From the NCBI GenBank assembly GCA_027295865.1, contig JAPUKB010000054.1:1-47331 (forward strand): a DNA stretch of 47,331 nucleotides. Direction: 5' to 3'. This stretch comes from Nitrososphaerota archaeon. Lineage in GTDB: Archaea > Thermoproteota > Nitrososphaeria > Nitrososphaerales > UBA57. The notes under the pieces are model-generated. The model was not told the origin of the DNA and did not search any database. It saw nothing but the letters and a program-made list of their open reading frames with translations. Positions 31,794-41,303 of the stretch are shown here, in pieces. The translations under genes were made by a program, and so were the position numbers. Each line of letters opens with the position of its first letter. Within the stretch, counting starts at the first letter, position 1.

Positions 31794-33188
31794 TTAAACC
31801 CTCTTCAGTTTAGGCCCGTATGGCGTATCCTCTACACGAAATCCACTGGACTCAATAGTTCCTCGGATATCATCAGCCAAAGCCCAATCGCCATCAATTC
31901 TTGCTTTTTCCCTTCTCTCCAGGAGAGCTCCGAGCTCAGCTGTCACATGGACTACGGGTGGCACGATCAGTCCAAGAATAGAGTCCACACGCTTCAGGTT
32001 CTTGACGATTTCTTCTCGATTTCCTTCTGAGAGCGTTCCGTCATCAAGGTATCTATTTGTTTTCCGGACATAATCGAAAAGGACTGCAAGTGCACTCGGC
32101 ATATTGAGATCGTCATCGAGGGCGTCCTCGAACTCCTTCATAAAACGAGTAGAATCTTCAGCGACTCGCTCGTCAAACCGATGAGGCTGCATCGGGCCTA
32201 CCAATCTTTGAAACATGTCTTGGAGCCTCTTCACACTTTCCTTTGCCTGTCTCAGCCCTTCGAAAGTGAAGTTCAAACGATCTCGATAATGTGACGAGAG
32301 TAAAAGATATCTTATTGAGGAATAATCATAACCCATTCTGGTCAGATCTCCGAGGGTGTAAAAGTTGCCGAGTGATTTGGCCATTTTTTTCCCCTCAACG
32401 ATCAAATGCTCGACATGAATCCAATATCTTACAAATCGAGCACCGGATACTGCCTCTGACTGTGCGATCTCGTTTTCATGATGAGGGAAGATGAGATCGA
32501 CGCCTCCGACGTGGATATCAAAGCTCTTTCCGAGGAACTTCATCGACATCGCCGAGCATTCGATATGCCAACCGGGTCTTCCCCTTCCAAGCTCAGTGTC
32601 CCAATAGATTTCTCCGTCCTCCTCTACCCACCCCTTCCATAGGGCAAAGTCGTGAGCATCCTCCTTTCCATACTCGTCTTCACTTACCCTATTGACAGAC
32701 GAAAGTTCACCCACTCTAGCTCCAGAAAGATTTCCATAGGTCTTCAACTTTGAAATGGAGAAATAGGTTGACCCATTGCTTTGATACGCATATCCTGCCT
32801 CCTTCAGGCGCTTAATCACACCGACCATCTCGTCTATATGTTGCGATGCCTTGGGATACGCGTCCGCCCGCATGATTCCTAGCTTGTCAATGTCTGAAAA
32901 GAACGCCTCAGTGTACTTCTCTGTATATTGCCTGAGAGGGATACCCTCACTCCTAGATCTCCGAATTGTCTTGTCATCAATATCTGTAATATTCATTACT
33001 TCGGTAACCCGAAATCCCTTTAAGATCAGAAACCTTCTTAGCGTATCAACTACAATGAAAGTTCGCAGGTTACCCAAATGCGGCGAATCGTAAACTGTGG
33101 GTCCACAGGCATACATTTTGACATTCTGGTCATCCATCGGCATGAATTCTTCCTTCCTTCTTCCGAGGGTATTGAACAACCTTAGCAT
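31794..33188 (-). CDS. cysS: cysteinyl-tRNA synthetase
   Basis: MYACGPTVYDSPHLGNLRTFIVVDTLRRFL, ITDIDDKTIRRS, GWHIECSAMSMKFLG, HVGGVDLIFPHHENEIAQSEA, KMAKSLGNF. Confidence 0.97.
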   Translation of the reverse strand: MLRLFNTLGRRKEEFMPMDDQNVKMYACGPTVYDSPHLGNLRTFIVVDTLRRFLILKGFRVTEVMNITDIDDKTIRRSRSEGIPLRQYTEKYTEAFFSDIDKLGIMRADAYPKASQHIDEMVGVIKRLKEAGYAYQSNGSTYFSISKLKTYGNLSGARVGELSSVNRVSEDEYGKEDAHDFALWKGWVEEDGEIYWDTELGRGRPGWHIECSAMSMKFLGKSFDIHVGGVDLIFPHHENEIAQSEAVSGARFVRYWIHVEHLIVEGKKMAKSLGNFYTLGDLTRMGYDYSSIRYLLLSSHYRDRLNFTFEGLRQAKESVKRLQDMFQRLVGPMQPHRFDERVAEDSTRFMKEFEDALDDDLNMPSALAVLFDYVRKTNRYLDDGTLSEGNREEIVKNLKRVDSILGLIVPPVVHVTAELGALLERREKARIDGDWALADDIRGTIESSGFRVEDTPYGPKLKRV

Positions 33189-33385
33189 GTCATGTTTCCA
33201 TTCCAGAAATCTTGTTTTGCGTTATCGTGAGGTTGGCTAAGGAAAGATTTCGGAGTCCCTCCTCCAGAATAGTAAGCTCATAGAGCTGTTTGTCGCTAAT
33301 TTCATGTCGCCACCTCAAGTAAACGGAAGATCTTAATGAAGATGTTAATAATAATACCCTATGATACAATTTCTTTAAAGGAGAG

Positions 33386-34609
33386 ATGAAGGTGCACGAG
33401 ATATTAATCCTGAAATTTGGTGGATCGGTCTTACAGGATGATGCTACGATAAAAAAAGCGTCAAAGATGGTCAAGGATGCGGTAGATAGGGGTTTCAGAA
33501 TTGTAGTAGTTGTTTCAGCCCTCAAAGGGGAAACTGATAATCTTCTTAATCTCTCAAAGAAATTGAATCCCCAGGTACCCCTCAAACTCATGGACGAGAT
33601 CCTGGCAATGGGGGAAAAGACCAGCGCAAGAATTTTCACCAATGCTCTCCTAGCTGAAGCGTTGAACGCCATACCAATCGACACTGATTCCGATATTTGG
33701 CCTATCATTACCAATGAAAATCACGGGGATGCAAGTCCTCTAGATATCCCCACTCGGAATCGAGTTGAAACAGGGCTGCAGCCCATGATCAATTTAGCTC
33801 AAATCCCGGTAGTCTGCGGGTTCATAGGTAGATCTTTGTCTGGTTCCGTAACTACGATGGGAAGAGGAGGAAGTGACACTACGGCTGTAGTCCTGGGAAG
33901 CTATCTTCACGCAAAGGAGGTAATTCTTGTGAAAGACGTATCGTCTGTGTTATCGAGCGACCCATCAAAGGTTAATGGAACGGTACCGATTGACGAGCTG
34001 GATTCTGAGGAAGCCTTTGCTCTAGCTTCGGGCGGGGCGAAATTTCTCCACTCCAAGTCGCTGAGATACAAGCCAGGCCACATGAGGATACGAGTCTCCA
34101 GTTTGAGAAACAATCCGTTTTCGGGAACTGTGATCGACGGAGGTGCACCGGATCTCCAGATAGTGATGATGAGCGAGAATATCTCTAAGATTACCCTAAT
34201 AGGACCTAAAATGACTGACACCGAAATTCTCACAAATGTCCTACGGAGAGTAAAGGAGAATGAGGGAAGAGTAATATCTATGAGCATTGATCCCAAAACA
34301 GCAACTTTCTACATAGAAGGAGGCATGAACATGGCCAACGAGATCCATTCCGCAGTTGTGGGAGGAAAAATGGCTAAGGCGGTAAGCTCATTTGAAGATC
34401 TAACTATGTTGAGTGTTGGAGGAAATACGATGGAGACTATCCCAGGAATGATACAGAGAGTTGCCCAACCACTCGCCCACGCAGGAATAAACATATACGG
34501 TATGACAACAGTCGGATCATCAATTCGCATGTTCATTAATAGGGACGATTCGAAAAAGGCCTTGGATTTGCTGAGAAAGGCTCTCGCAATGTTCAATTCC
34601 GAATCCTAG
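33386..34609 (+). CDS. aspartate kinase with C-terminal ACT region
   Basis: ILKFGGSVLQDDATI, VVVSALKGETDNLL, TTMGRGGSDTTAVVLGSYLHA. SD AAAGGAGAG before ATG. Confidence 0.93.
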   Translation: MKVHEILILKFGGSVLQDDATIKKASKMVKDAVDRGFRIVVVVSALKGETDNLLNLSKKLNPQVPLKLMDEILAMGEKTSARIFTNALLAEALNAIPIDTDSDIWPIITNENHGDASPLDIPTRNRVETGLQPMINLAQIPVVCGFIGRSLSGSVTTMGRGGSDTTAVVLGSYLHAKEVILVKDVSSVLSSDPSKVNGTVPIDELDSEEAFALASGGAKFLHSKSLRYKPGHMRIRVSSLRNNPFSGTVIDGGAPDLQIVMMSENISKITLIGPKMTDTEILTNVLRRVKENEGRVISMSIDPKTATFYIEGGMNMANEIHSAVVGGKMAKAVSSFEDLTMLSVGGNTMETIPGMIQRVAQPLAHAGINIYGMTTVGSSIRMFINRDDSKKALDLLRKALAMFNSES

Positions 34610-34618
34610 AATAGGTGA

Positions 34619-35425
34619 ATGCGAATGGCAACTGGCAAATCGGTACGACTCGACAGGATAGCAAGTAATGGGATGATGGTGTGTGTCCCCATTGATCACG
34701 GGTTAAGCTCTGGGCCGATTCAAGGGTTGGAATCCATCGAGAAGACGATACTTAGTATCGAACGAGGGGGCGCAACATCTATCTTAGCCCAGAAGGGGGT
34801 ATTCAAGTCAATGAAACAGTCCATCAAGATGGGACGAATCGTTCACTTGTCAGGAAGTACGGAAATGAGTAATTTTCCTGATAGAAAAGTCCAGGTAGGG
34901 AGTGTTGAAAGCGCAATACGTATGGGAGCTGATGCTATTTCGATTCATGTCAATGTCGGATCGAAGGATGAACATGAGATGATAGAGCAGTTGGGAAGGG
35001 TTGCTGATAGCTGCGACGAATGGGGGATGCCTCTAATTGCAATGATGTACCCACCGGGTGAAAGTACAGGCGACTCCTATGACGCCAAAATCGTCTCGCA
35101 CGTTGCGAGAATAGGGGCGGAGCTAGGAGCTGATATCGTAAAGACAGTTTACACAGGAAACGCCAAATCTTTCGCAAAAGTGATTGAAAGCTGTCCAGTT
35201 CCTATAGTCGTAGCGGGTGGACCTAAGATCAAAAATGATAGAGATGCACTCCAAATTGTTTATGATGCCATAATCGCGGGGGCAAAGGGAGTGACATTTG
35301 GGAGAACGGTTTTCCAGCACGCCTCTCCAGAGCGTATGACCCGAGCACTTTCTTCAATCGTTTTGACGGGAGCAACCGTCGACGAAGCTCTTAAGGTGTC
35401 AGATGATGGTCGAGAAAAGGGATAG
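34619..35425 (+). CDS. aroA': 2-amino-3,7-dideoxy-D-threo-hept-6-ulosonate synthase (AroA', class I aldolase)
   Basis: VCVPIDHGLSSGPIQGLESIEKTI, ADAISIHVNVGSKDE, GADIVKTVYTGN, PIVVAGGPK. Sits directly before DHQ synthase II. Confidence 0.9.
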   Translation: MRMATGKSVRLDRIASNGMMVCVPIDHGLSSGPIQGLESIEKTILSIERGGATSILAQKGVFKSMKQSIKMGRIVHLSGSTEMSNFPDRKVQVGSVESAIRMGADAISIHVNVGSKDEHEMIEQLGRVADSCDEWGMPLIAMMYPPGESTGDSYDAKIVSHVARIGAELGADIVKTVYTGNAKSFAKVIESCPVPIVVAGGPKIKNDRDALQIVYDAIIAGAKGVTFGRTVFQHASPERMTRALSSIVLTGATVDEALKVSDDGREKG

Positions 35426-36479
35426 GAAGATCATAGTCCGCCCCGAGATCCCTCGAGAGCGATTGAAGAGCTTTGCAAAGATGCTGCTGAAAGAGGGGGT
35501 AACTGACATTGTCGTAGACCAGGGGTCGTTCGATGGTGTCTTGGACGGAATGACTGTGTATTCGTCAGCGGAAGAAGCTGATGTGGTGCTTGCCCAGCGG
35601 ATAGAGGATCTGAAAAGTATCAGTGAGGGAAAGAGGAGGGCGATCAGTTTGAAAATCGATAGCTCGACTGACATTTCCAAAGTAAAAGAGGCATCGAAGT
35701 TGGGTGTTGAGGCAGTGTTCGTTGAGACAAGCGATTGGAAAATAATTCCGTTAGAGAATATCATCGCTGAACTCCACGGGGTGAAAACAAAAGTCTACAC
35801 AACTGCTGCCGAAATTGGAGAAGTGAAAATGCTTTTTTCAGTACTCGAGCTTGGAGTCGACGGAGTCCTGCTTAAGACCGATAAGATAGAAGACGTGAGA
35901 AAAGCAATGAGGGAACTAACTTCACTTTCCAGCCTAGACCTATCGATAGGTGAGATCATCGAAGTAAGGGAAGTAGGAACTGGCGAGAGAGCTTGTGTCG
36001 ATACCGCCTCGCTATTACAGGACGGTGAAGGGTTACTAGTAGGTAATCAAGCAGCATTCCTCTTTCTTCTTCATAATGAAGCGGTCGGATCCAAATTTAC
36101 CTCCCCCAGACCTTTCCGTGTCAACGCAGGAGCCATTCAATGCTATACTATGATGCCGAACGGTCGAACGAAATACCTTTCAGAATTGGAGAGTGGAGAT
36201 GACGTATTAGTAGTCAGCAGGTCAGGTAGTATTAGGAGCGCGGTAGTTGGAAGGGTGAAAATAGAGAGGAGGCCTTTGTTGCTAGTGAAGGCAAAGATAG
36301 ATGGAAGGGTCGGTGGAATTCTCGTTCAAAACGCAGAAACAATCGCCTTTGTCGGAGAAGGGGCGGCCGCGATTCCAGCTACCTCAATCAAGAAGGGTGA
36401 TAGGGTTGTCATAAGAACTGAGAAGATCCTCGGCAGACACTTTGGCATGGAAGTGGATGAATTTGTGGTTGAAAAGTGA
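35403..36479 (+). CDS. aroB': 3-dehydroquinate synthase II (AroB')
   Basis: GVEAVFVETSDWKIIPLENIIAEL, GVDGVLLKT, ERACVDTASLLQDGEGLLVGNQAAFLFLLHNEAVGS...PRPFRVNAGAIQCYTMMPNGRTKYLSEL. Confidence 0.94.
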   Translation: MMVEKRDRKIIVRPEIPRERLKSFAKMLLKEGVTDIVVDQGSFDGVLDGMTVYSSAEEADVVLAQRIEDLKSISEGKRRAISLKIDSSTDISKVKEASKLGVEAVFVETSDWKIIPLENIIAELHGVKTKVYTTAAEIGEVKMLFSVLELGVDGVLLKTDKIEDVRKAMRELTSLSSLDLSIGEIIEVREVGTGERACVDTASLLQDGEGLLVGNQAAFLFLLHNEAVGSKFTSPRPFRVNAGAIQCYTMMPNGRTKYLSELESGDDVLVVSRSGSIRSAVVGRVKIERRPLLLVKAKIDGRVGGILVQNAETIAFVGEGAAAIPATSIKKGDRVVIRTEKILGRHFGMEVDEFVVEK

Positions 36480-37188
36480 GTTCGATGATAGAGTTGCTAG
36501 TTCCACAAGGCAACCGAGAATCTGCGTCTCTATCGGACTAAAGGGCAGTCTTCCACTAATCAAGAGAGCGGCGCAAGCGGCGATCCACTACGGGGCAGAC
36601 ATGGTGGAGATTCGGCTAGATTATCTGGATCGTGTAAACGTGCCTCGACTGAGGCGATACCTCGCAGGATTAGAGAATAGGCTTATCCTGACTTGTAGGA
36701 AAAGGAGTGAGGGAGGAAGATTCGACGGTTCAGAGAAGGAACGGGTGAATATCCTTACTGAAATAGCCGAGTGGGACGGTCCACTCCTCGATGTAGAGCT
36801 GAGCACAATACGAAGGAACTCGACCCTATTCAAATCAAAGCCTGGAAGCATGATAATTTCATGGCATGATTTCAACCGGACTCCCGTAAGACGGATTCTC
36901 TTGGGTAAGGTGGAAGAAGCCATCCGATTTGGAGGCATCGCAAAAATCGTTACCACTGCTAGGAGTGTTAAGGACAATACGACGATCCTTTCTCTATACA
37001 AGGCGGCCGACAGAGGATCTCTGATCGCATTCTGTATGGGGGAAAAAGGGATGATATCTAGGATCTTGTCTCCGATGGTAGGGTCGCCTCTTGCCTACAC
37101 CTTTTTCGGTCCGAGGCCTGTTGCCCCTGGACAATTTAGTCTAGAGGAATTTAGAGGCCTCTATGGGATAATGGGTTTTGGTACCTAA
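36469..37188 (+). CDS. aroD: 3-dehydroquinate dehydratase, type I
   Basis: AIHYGADMVEIRLDYLD, LILTCRKRSEGGRF, IISWHDFNRTP, AKIVTTARSVKDN, AYTFFGPRPVAPGQFSLEEFR. Start uncertain (TTG 36469 or upstream). Confidence 0.9.
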   Translation: MKSEFDDRVASSTRQPRICVSIGLKGSLPLIKRAAQAAIHYGADMVEIRLDYLDRVNVPRLRRYLAGLENRLILTCRKRSEGGRFDGSEKERVNILTEIAEWDGPLLDVELSTIRRNSTLFKSKPGSMIISWHDFNRTPVRRILLGKVEEAIRFGGIAKIVTTARSVKDNTTILSLYKAADRGSLIAFCMGEKGMISRILSPMVGSPLAYTFFGPRPVAPGQFSLEEFRGLYGIMGFGT

Positions 37189-38041
37189 TTCCTCAACTAG
37201 ACTCTGCTGTCTTCTTGGAGATCCGACAAGACAATCGATTTCACCATACATACACAACAAATCCTTCCAAGCACTCAACCTCAACTATGTCTATCTGGCC
37301 TTCAGGGTCGGCAAAGAAGGACTCGGGGATTCCCTTAGAAGCTTGAGAAACCTCAACTTTGTGGGGGGGAACATAACCATGCCTCTCAAAGAAGAGATAC
37401 TATCACTCATAGACGAGCTAGATGCTACCGCAGCTAAAGTGGGGGCTTGCAATACGATTCTAAATTCAAAAGGGAAGCTTTTTGGGTTTAATACAGACGT
37501 AGAAGGATTTGCCCGCCCATTGAGAAGAAGGATCGGATCATTTAGGAGCATACGATCAGTCCTAATAGGGGCCGGAGGGGCCGCGAGAGCTGCTACCATC
37601 GCGCTGGCTGAAGGTGGCTGTCGGGAGGTTGTTATCCTGAACCGAACGGTCGAGAAAGGGAGGAAACTTGCAGAAATGCTGGAAGGAAAGTACTCAATTA
37701 ATGCAAGGGCAAGTCATCTTTCCCAAGAAGAACTAGATAGAATTGTTGATCCTAACCTCATCATTAATGCATCACCACTAGATTTTCGGGATGCGAAAAT
37801 AAGATTCAATCGCCTTGGACTAAACGACGGGGTTGTCGCGTACGATATGGTTTATTCACACGCAGAGAGATCATTTTTCCTCGGCGAATTGGAGAAGGGG
37901 GGAGCAACCGCGATCCCAGGGAATGAAATGCTCATTGAACAGGCTGCGATCTCTTTTGAAATCTGGACGGGGATCAAGCCAGATTTGTCACAAATGTCGA
38001 TCGACGCATTGTCTGCTCTTGAGGAAATGAGAAGGCCTTGA
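37178..38041 (+). CDS. aroE: shikimate dehydrogenase
   Basis: LLGDPTRQSISPYIHNKSF, GGNITMPLKEEIL, ACNTIL, GFNTDVEGFARPL, VLIGAGGAARAATIAL. Confidence 0.95.
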   Translation: MVPNSSTRLCCLLGDPTRQSISPYIHNKSFQALNLNYVYLAFRVGKEGLGDSLRSLRNLNFVGGNITMPLKEEILSLIDELDATAAKVGACNTILNSKGKLFGFNTDVEGFARPLRRRIGSFRSIRSVLIGAGGAARAATIALAEGGCREVVILNRTVEKGRKLAEMLEGKYSINARASHLSQEELDRIVDPNLIINASPLDFRDAKIRFNRLGLNDGVVAYDMVYSHAERSFFLGELEKGGATAIPGNEMLIEQAAISFEIWTGIKPDLSQMSIDALSALEEMRRP

Positions 38042-38904
38042 GTGATCTCGGGTCTGGACTTGTCCACGGGGCAGTATCAATTGTGAACGCTATCTCTATA
38101 GGAAGAGGTGCCGCTCTAGGTATTGATCTAGAGACGGTCGCAGAAGTCCTACTTGTGGAGGATAATCGGGACGTTCAAGCTGTGACAGATATCCCCAGTG
38201 AGGATACAAAACTTGTCACTAGTGCTGCACAAGAGGTGTTAAAAAAATACGATGAAGGAGCGAATTTTGGAGCAAAGGTCACCATACAGTCCGAAATCCC
38301 CATTGGGAAGGGGTTGAAGAGTTCAAGTGCCGCCGCCAGTGCGGTGGTAATAGGGACACTATGCGCGCTTGACAAGAAGGCTAGTGACCAGGAGATAGTA
38401 GAGATGGGAGTCACGGCTGCAAGACGGGCGGGGGTCACTATTACTGGAGCATATGATGACGCATCTGCATGTTACTTTGGGGGCGCTGTTGCGACCGATA
38501 ATCGCGAAATGAGCTTGCTCAAGAGGACCAAAATTGAAGAAGATCTCAGTGTGATTATTTACGTGCCCGAAGATACGATGTACACAAAAGACTTTGACGT
38601 GGGAAGAATAAAGCCTTTCGGATCTTCGGTGGAAAGCGCACTTGAACTTGCGCTCAAGGGAGAGTATTGGAGAGCTATGACGTTAAACGGTCTTATACAT
38701 TCATCAGTTCTATCGATTTCTACAGAACCTGTTGTAGAGGCGATGACTCATGGAGCTTTGGGATGTGGACTCTCTGGCACGGGTCCAGCCATTGCGGCTG
38801 TCGCATTTCCAGAGAATGCAAAGGAGATTGCTGACTCCTGGTCTTCGTTGTTGGGCGAGGTGATAGTTACCAAGGTAAACAACGATAGTGCGAGGTGTCT
38901 CTGA
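38038..38904 (+). CDS. aroK: archaeal shikimate kinase (GHMP family)
   Basis: EIPIGKGLKSSSAAASAVVIGTLCAL (GHMP ATP loop), GAYDDASACYFGGAVATDN, GCGLSGTGPAIAAV. Located between aroE and aroA. Confidence 0.93.
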   Translation: MSDLGSGLVHGAVSIVNAISIGRGAALGIDLETVAEVLLVEDNRDVQAVTDIPSEDTKLVTSAAQEVLKKYDEGANFGAKVTIQSEIPIGKGLKSSSAAASAVVIGTLCALDKKASDQEIVEMGVTAARRAGVTITGAYDDASACYFGGAVATDNREMSLLKRTKIEEDLSVIIYVPEDTMYTKDFDVGRIKPFGSSVESALELALKGEYWRAMTLNGLIHSSVLSISTEPVVEAMTHGALGCGLSGTGPAIAAVAFPENAKEIADSWSSLLGEVIVTKVNNDSARCL

Positions 38905-40191
38905 CTGGGAACTGTCTCAGTTAGACCATCAGTCATCAGGGGGAAGATGACCGCTCCACCTAGCAAGAGTTATACTCATAGGGCCTTTGCATTAGCTCTA
39001 CTAGCCAAATCACCAAGCACTATTAGGACTCCACTCCTAAGCAGGGACACTCTAGCTACGATCGACGCTTGTAGGCGGTTTGGGGGATCGGTTGAAGAAA
39101 ACGGCTCGATATTCAGGGTTTCGAGAGCGGGACAGCTTAATGCCCCAGACAACGTACTTAATGTAGAGAATTCGGGCACCACTATTAGGATGATGATGTC
39201 GATAGCCTCACTTACGGCTGGAGGTTTCACAATCCTTACTGGCGATAGTAGCCTAAGGGAGAGACCGATGGGCCCTCTCCTTGTAGCACTCAATCAACTA
39301 GGGGTCGACTGCTGGTCAGCTCGAATGGATGGAACTCCCCCGATAATTGTCAAAGGAGGAGGAATGGAAGGTGGTGAGGTGGAAATTAGAGGGGATGTTT
39401 CTTCCCAGTTTATCTCATCCTTGGTTCTGTCTTGCCCCCTAGCTCGGAAGGACTCCACTATTACCGTAAAAGGCAATCTTGTCTCAAGACCCTATGTGGA
39501 CGCGACAGTAGAGATGATTACACGCTTTGGAGGAGATGTCGCCGAAGCGGATGGTGTGTACTTGGTTCAAGCGGGGGATTACTTGGGCATAGATTTCCTC
39601 GTTCCTTCGGACTTCAGCTCGGCTTCATTCATGCTTACCGCAGCAGCCATAACAGGAGGTGAAGTTGAGATTGAAATGTCGGGCCTCGAGCTCCCACAGG
39701 CCGACGCGGCCATTGTCGGAATCCTGCGGAAGATGGGTGTCGATGTTCGGGATCTGGAGGATGGAAAAGGGTTATTTGCGAAATCTTCCAGTGATATAGT
39801 TGGAGGCAATTTCGACCTTTCGTCCTCGCCTGATCTTCTCCCGGTCCTCGCAGTCTTGGCCTTGAAATCGAAAACCCCGGTGAGGATCACGGGAGTAGCC
39901 CATGCACGGTTCAAGGAGATTGACAGGGTGGCCGTCCTGGCTTCCGAACTGGAGAAAACCGGAGCGAATATCGAGGAATTTCCGGATGGTATGCTAATCG
40001 AACCGCCCAAGTCGATAAAATCATGCCAATTGAATCCACATAACGATCACCGTACGTTTATGGCTTTTTGCGTGGTTGGACTTGGATCTCGGGAAGGTTG
40101 TCTGGTCGAAGGCAGCGAAACCGTGGACGTCTCTTACCCAGACTTTTTGCGAGACATGCGAGGTCTATCGGCAAGAATGGATGTGCTCTGA
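38905..40191 (+). CDS. aroA: 3-phosphoshikimate 1-carboxyvinyltransferase, proposed CTG start
   Basis: (CTG)GTVSVRPSVIRGKMTAPPSKSYTHRAFALALL... The EPSPS N-terminal strand precedes the ATG at 38947. SD GAGGTG at 38892-38897, 7 nt before the CTG. NSGTTIRMM, DSSLRERPMGPL, NPHNDHRTFMAF. Confidence 0.9.
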   Translation: MGTVSVRPSVIRGKMTAPPSKSYTHRAFALALLAKSPSTIRTPLLSRDTLATIDACRRFGGSVEENGSIFRVSRAGQLNAPDNVLNVENSGTTIRMMMSIASLTAGGFTILTGDSSLRERPMGPLLVALNQLGVDCWSARMDGTPPIIVKGGGMEGGEVEIRGDVSSQFISSLVLSCPLARKDSTITVKGNLVSRPYVDATVEMITRFGGDVAEADGVYLVQAGDYLGIDFLVPSDFSSASFMLTAAAITGGEVEIEMSGLELPQADAAIVGILRKMGVDVRDLEDGKGLFAKSSSDIVGGNFDLSSSPDLLPVLAVLALKSKTPVRITGVAHARFKEIDRVAVLASELEKTGANIEEFPDGMLIEPPKSIKSCQLNPHNDHRTFMAFCVVGLGSREGCLVEGSETVDVSYPDFLRDMRGLSARMDVL

Positions 40192-41297
40192 TGACTGGGG
40201 CTAAACTCGGTGAGCGATTTGTGCTTACATCCTATGGCGAAAGTCATGGACGAGCCGTAGGCGCTGTAGTCGAAGGCTGTCCCCCGGGTCTTCCCATCAA
40301 ATTAGAGGAAATACAGAGTGAGCTTGACCTCAGAAGGCCAGGTCAATCCAAGGTCACATCTGCAAGATCAGAGCTGGATCGTGTCGAGATACTATCAGGC
40401 ATATTCAATGATAGGACGACAGGAACACCTATTGGAATGCTCGTTTGGAACAAAGACGTAGACTCCCGACCTTACGAGGAACTCGGTCACAAGCCGCGCC
40501 CCGGACACGCCGACCTCCCTGCCTGGATAAAATATGGAGGGTTCAACGATCCCCGAGGGGGCGGTTATTTTTCGGCGAGGCTTACGTCTACCTTTGTTAT
40601 GGGAGGAGTGATTGCAAGAAAGCTACTTCGCACTCTTTTCAACACGAAAATAATTTCCTATGTGACAGAAATCGGAGGGATCCGAGCCAAGGTGGTCAGC
40701 CTTGATGTGGCGGAGAGAGATCGCTACTCAAATGAAGTGCGATGTCCCGATCCCGATGCGGCCAAACAGATGGTCGAAGCCATTCTGCACGCTAGGAGGG
40801 AAGGTGATAGTGTCGGGGGCATAATCGAGTGCGTAGTTCAAAATCTGCCTGCCGGTTTGGGGGAACCTATTTTCTCCTCGATCGACTCAGACATGAGCCG
40901 AGCCCTTTTCTCGATTCCGGCCGTCAAAGGCGTGGAATTCGGCGCTGGTTTCAAGGTTGCTAACCTACGGGGATCAGAGAATAATGACCAGTATGAATAT
41001 CAAGATGGGTTAGTTATCTCGACAAGCAATAATTCTGGTGGAATACTCGGGGGTCTTACAACTGGAATGCCGCTAACCACGAGGATAGCGTTCAAACCTC
41101 CCTCCTCTATTGCTAGACCTCAGAGATCGGTAAACCTGTTGTTCAAAAAGGACGAAGAGCTAATCGTCCAAGGTCGCCACGATCCCTGTGTACTCCCAAG
41201 GGCTGTTCCAGTGGTAGACAGTGTCGTTGCCCTGATATTAGCGGATCATGCAATTCGTGCTGGGTCGGTGCCCCCAGTTCTGAAAGAAATGAGGTGA
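40191..41297 (+). CDS. aroC: chorismate synthase
   Basis: FVLTSYGESHGRAVGAVVEGCPPGLPI, DLRRPGQSKVTSAR, KPRPGHADL, DPRGGGYFSARLTSTFV. ATG at 40191 overlaps the aroA stop; the track start at 40068 is too early. Confidence 0.96.
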   Translation: MTGAKLGERFVLTSYGESHGRAVGAVVEGCPPGLPIKLEEIQSELDLRRPGQSKVTSARSELDRVEILSGIFNDRTTGTPIGMLVWNKDVDSRPYEELGHKPRPGHADLPAWIKYGGFNDPRGGGYFSARLTSTFVMGGVIARKLLRTLFNTKIISYVTEIGGIRAKVVSLDVAERDRYSNEVRCPDPDAAKQMVEAILHARREGDSVGGIIECVVQNLPAGLGEPIFSSIDSDMSRALFSIPAVKGVEFGAGFKVANLRGSENNDQYEYQDGLVISTSNNSGGILGGLTTGMPLTTRIAFKPPSSIARPQRSVNLLFKKDEELIVQGRHDPCVLPRAVPVVDSVVALILADHAIRAGSVPPVLKEMR

Positions 41298-41303
41298 GCG
41301 AAT

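Noticed and set aside
33190-33714. 174-aa antisense ORF across the 5' part of aspartate kinase
   Set aside because: Opposite a well-supported kinase with its own SD; no family signal.
11152-41297. Selenocysteine or genome-wide TGA recoding to explain in-frame TGA junctions
   Set aside because: Many other genes in the window end properly at TGA. No selenocysteine insertion context was recognised, and CTG plus SD explains two of the three junctions more simply.
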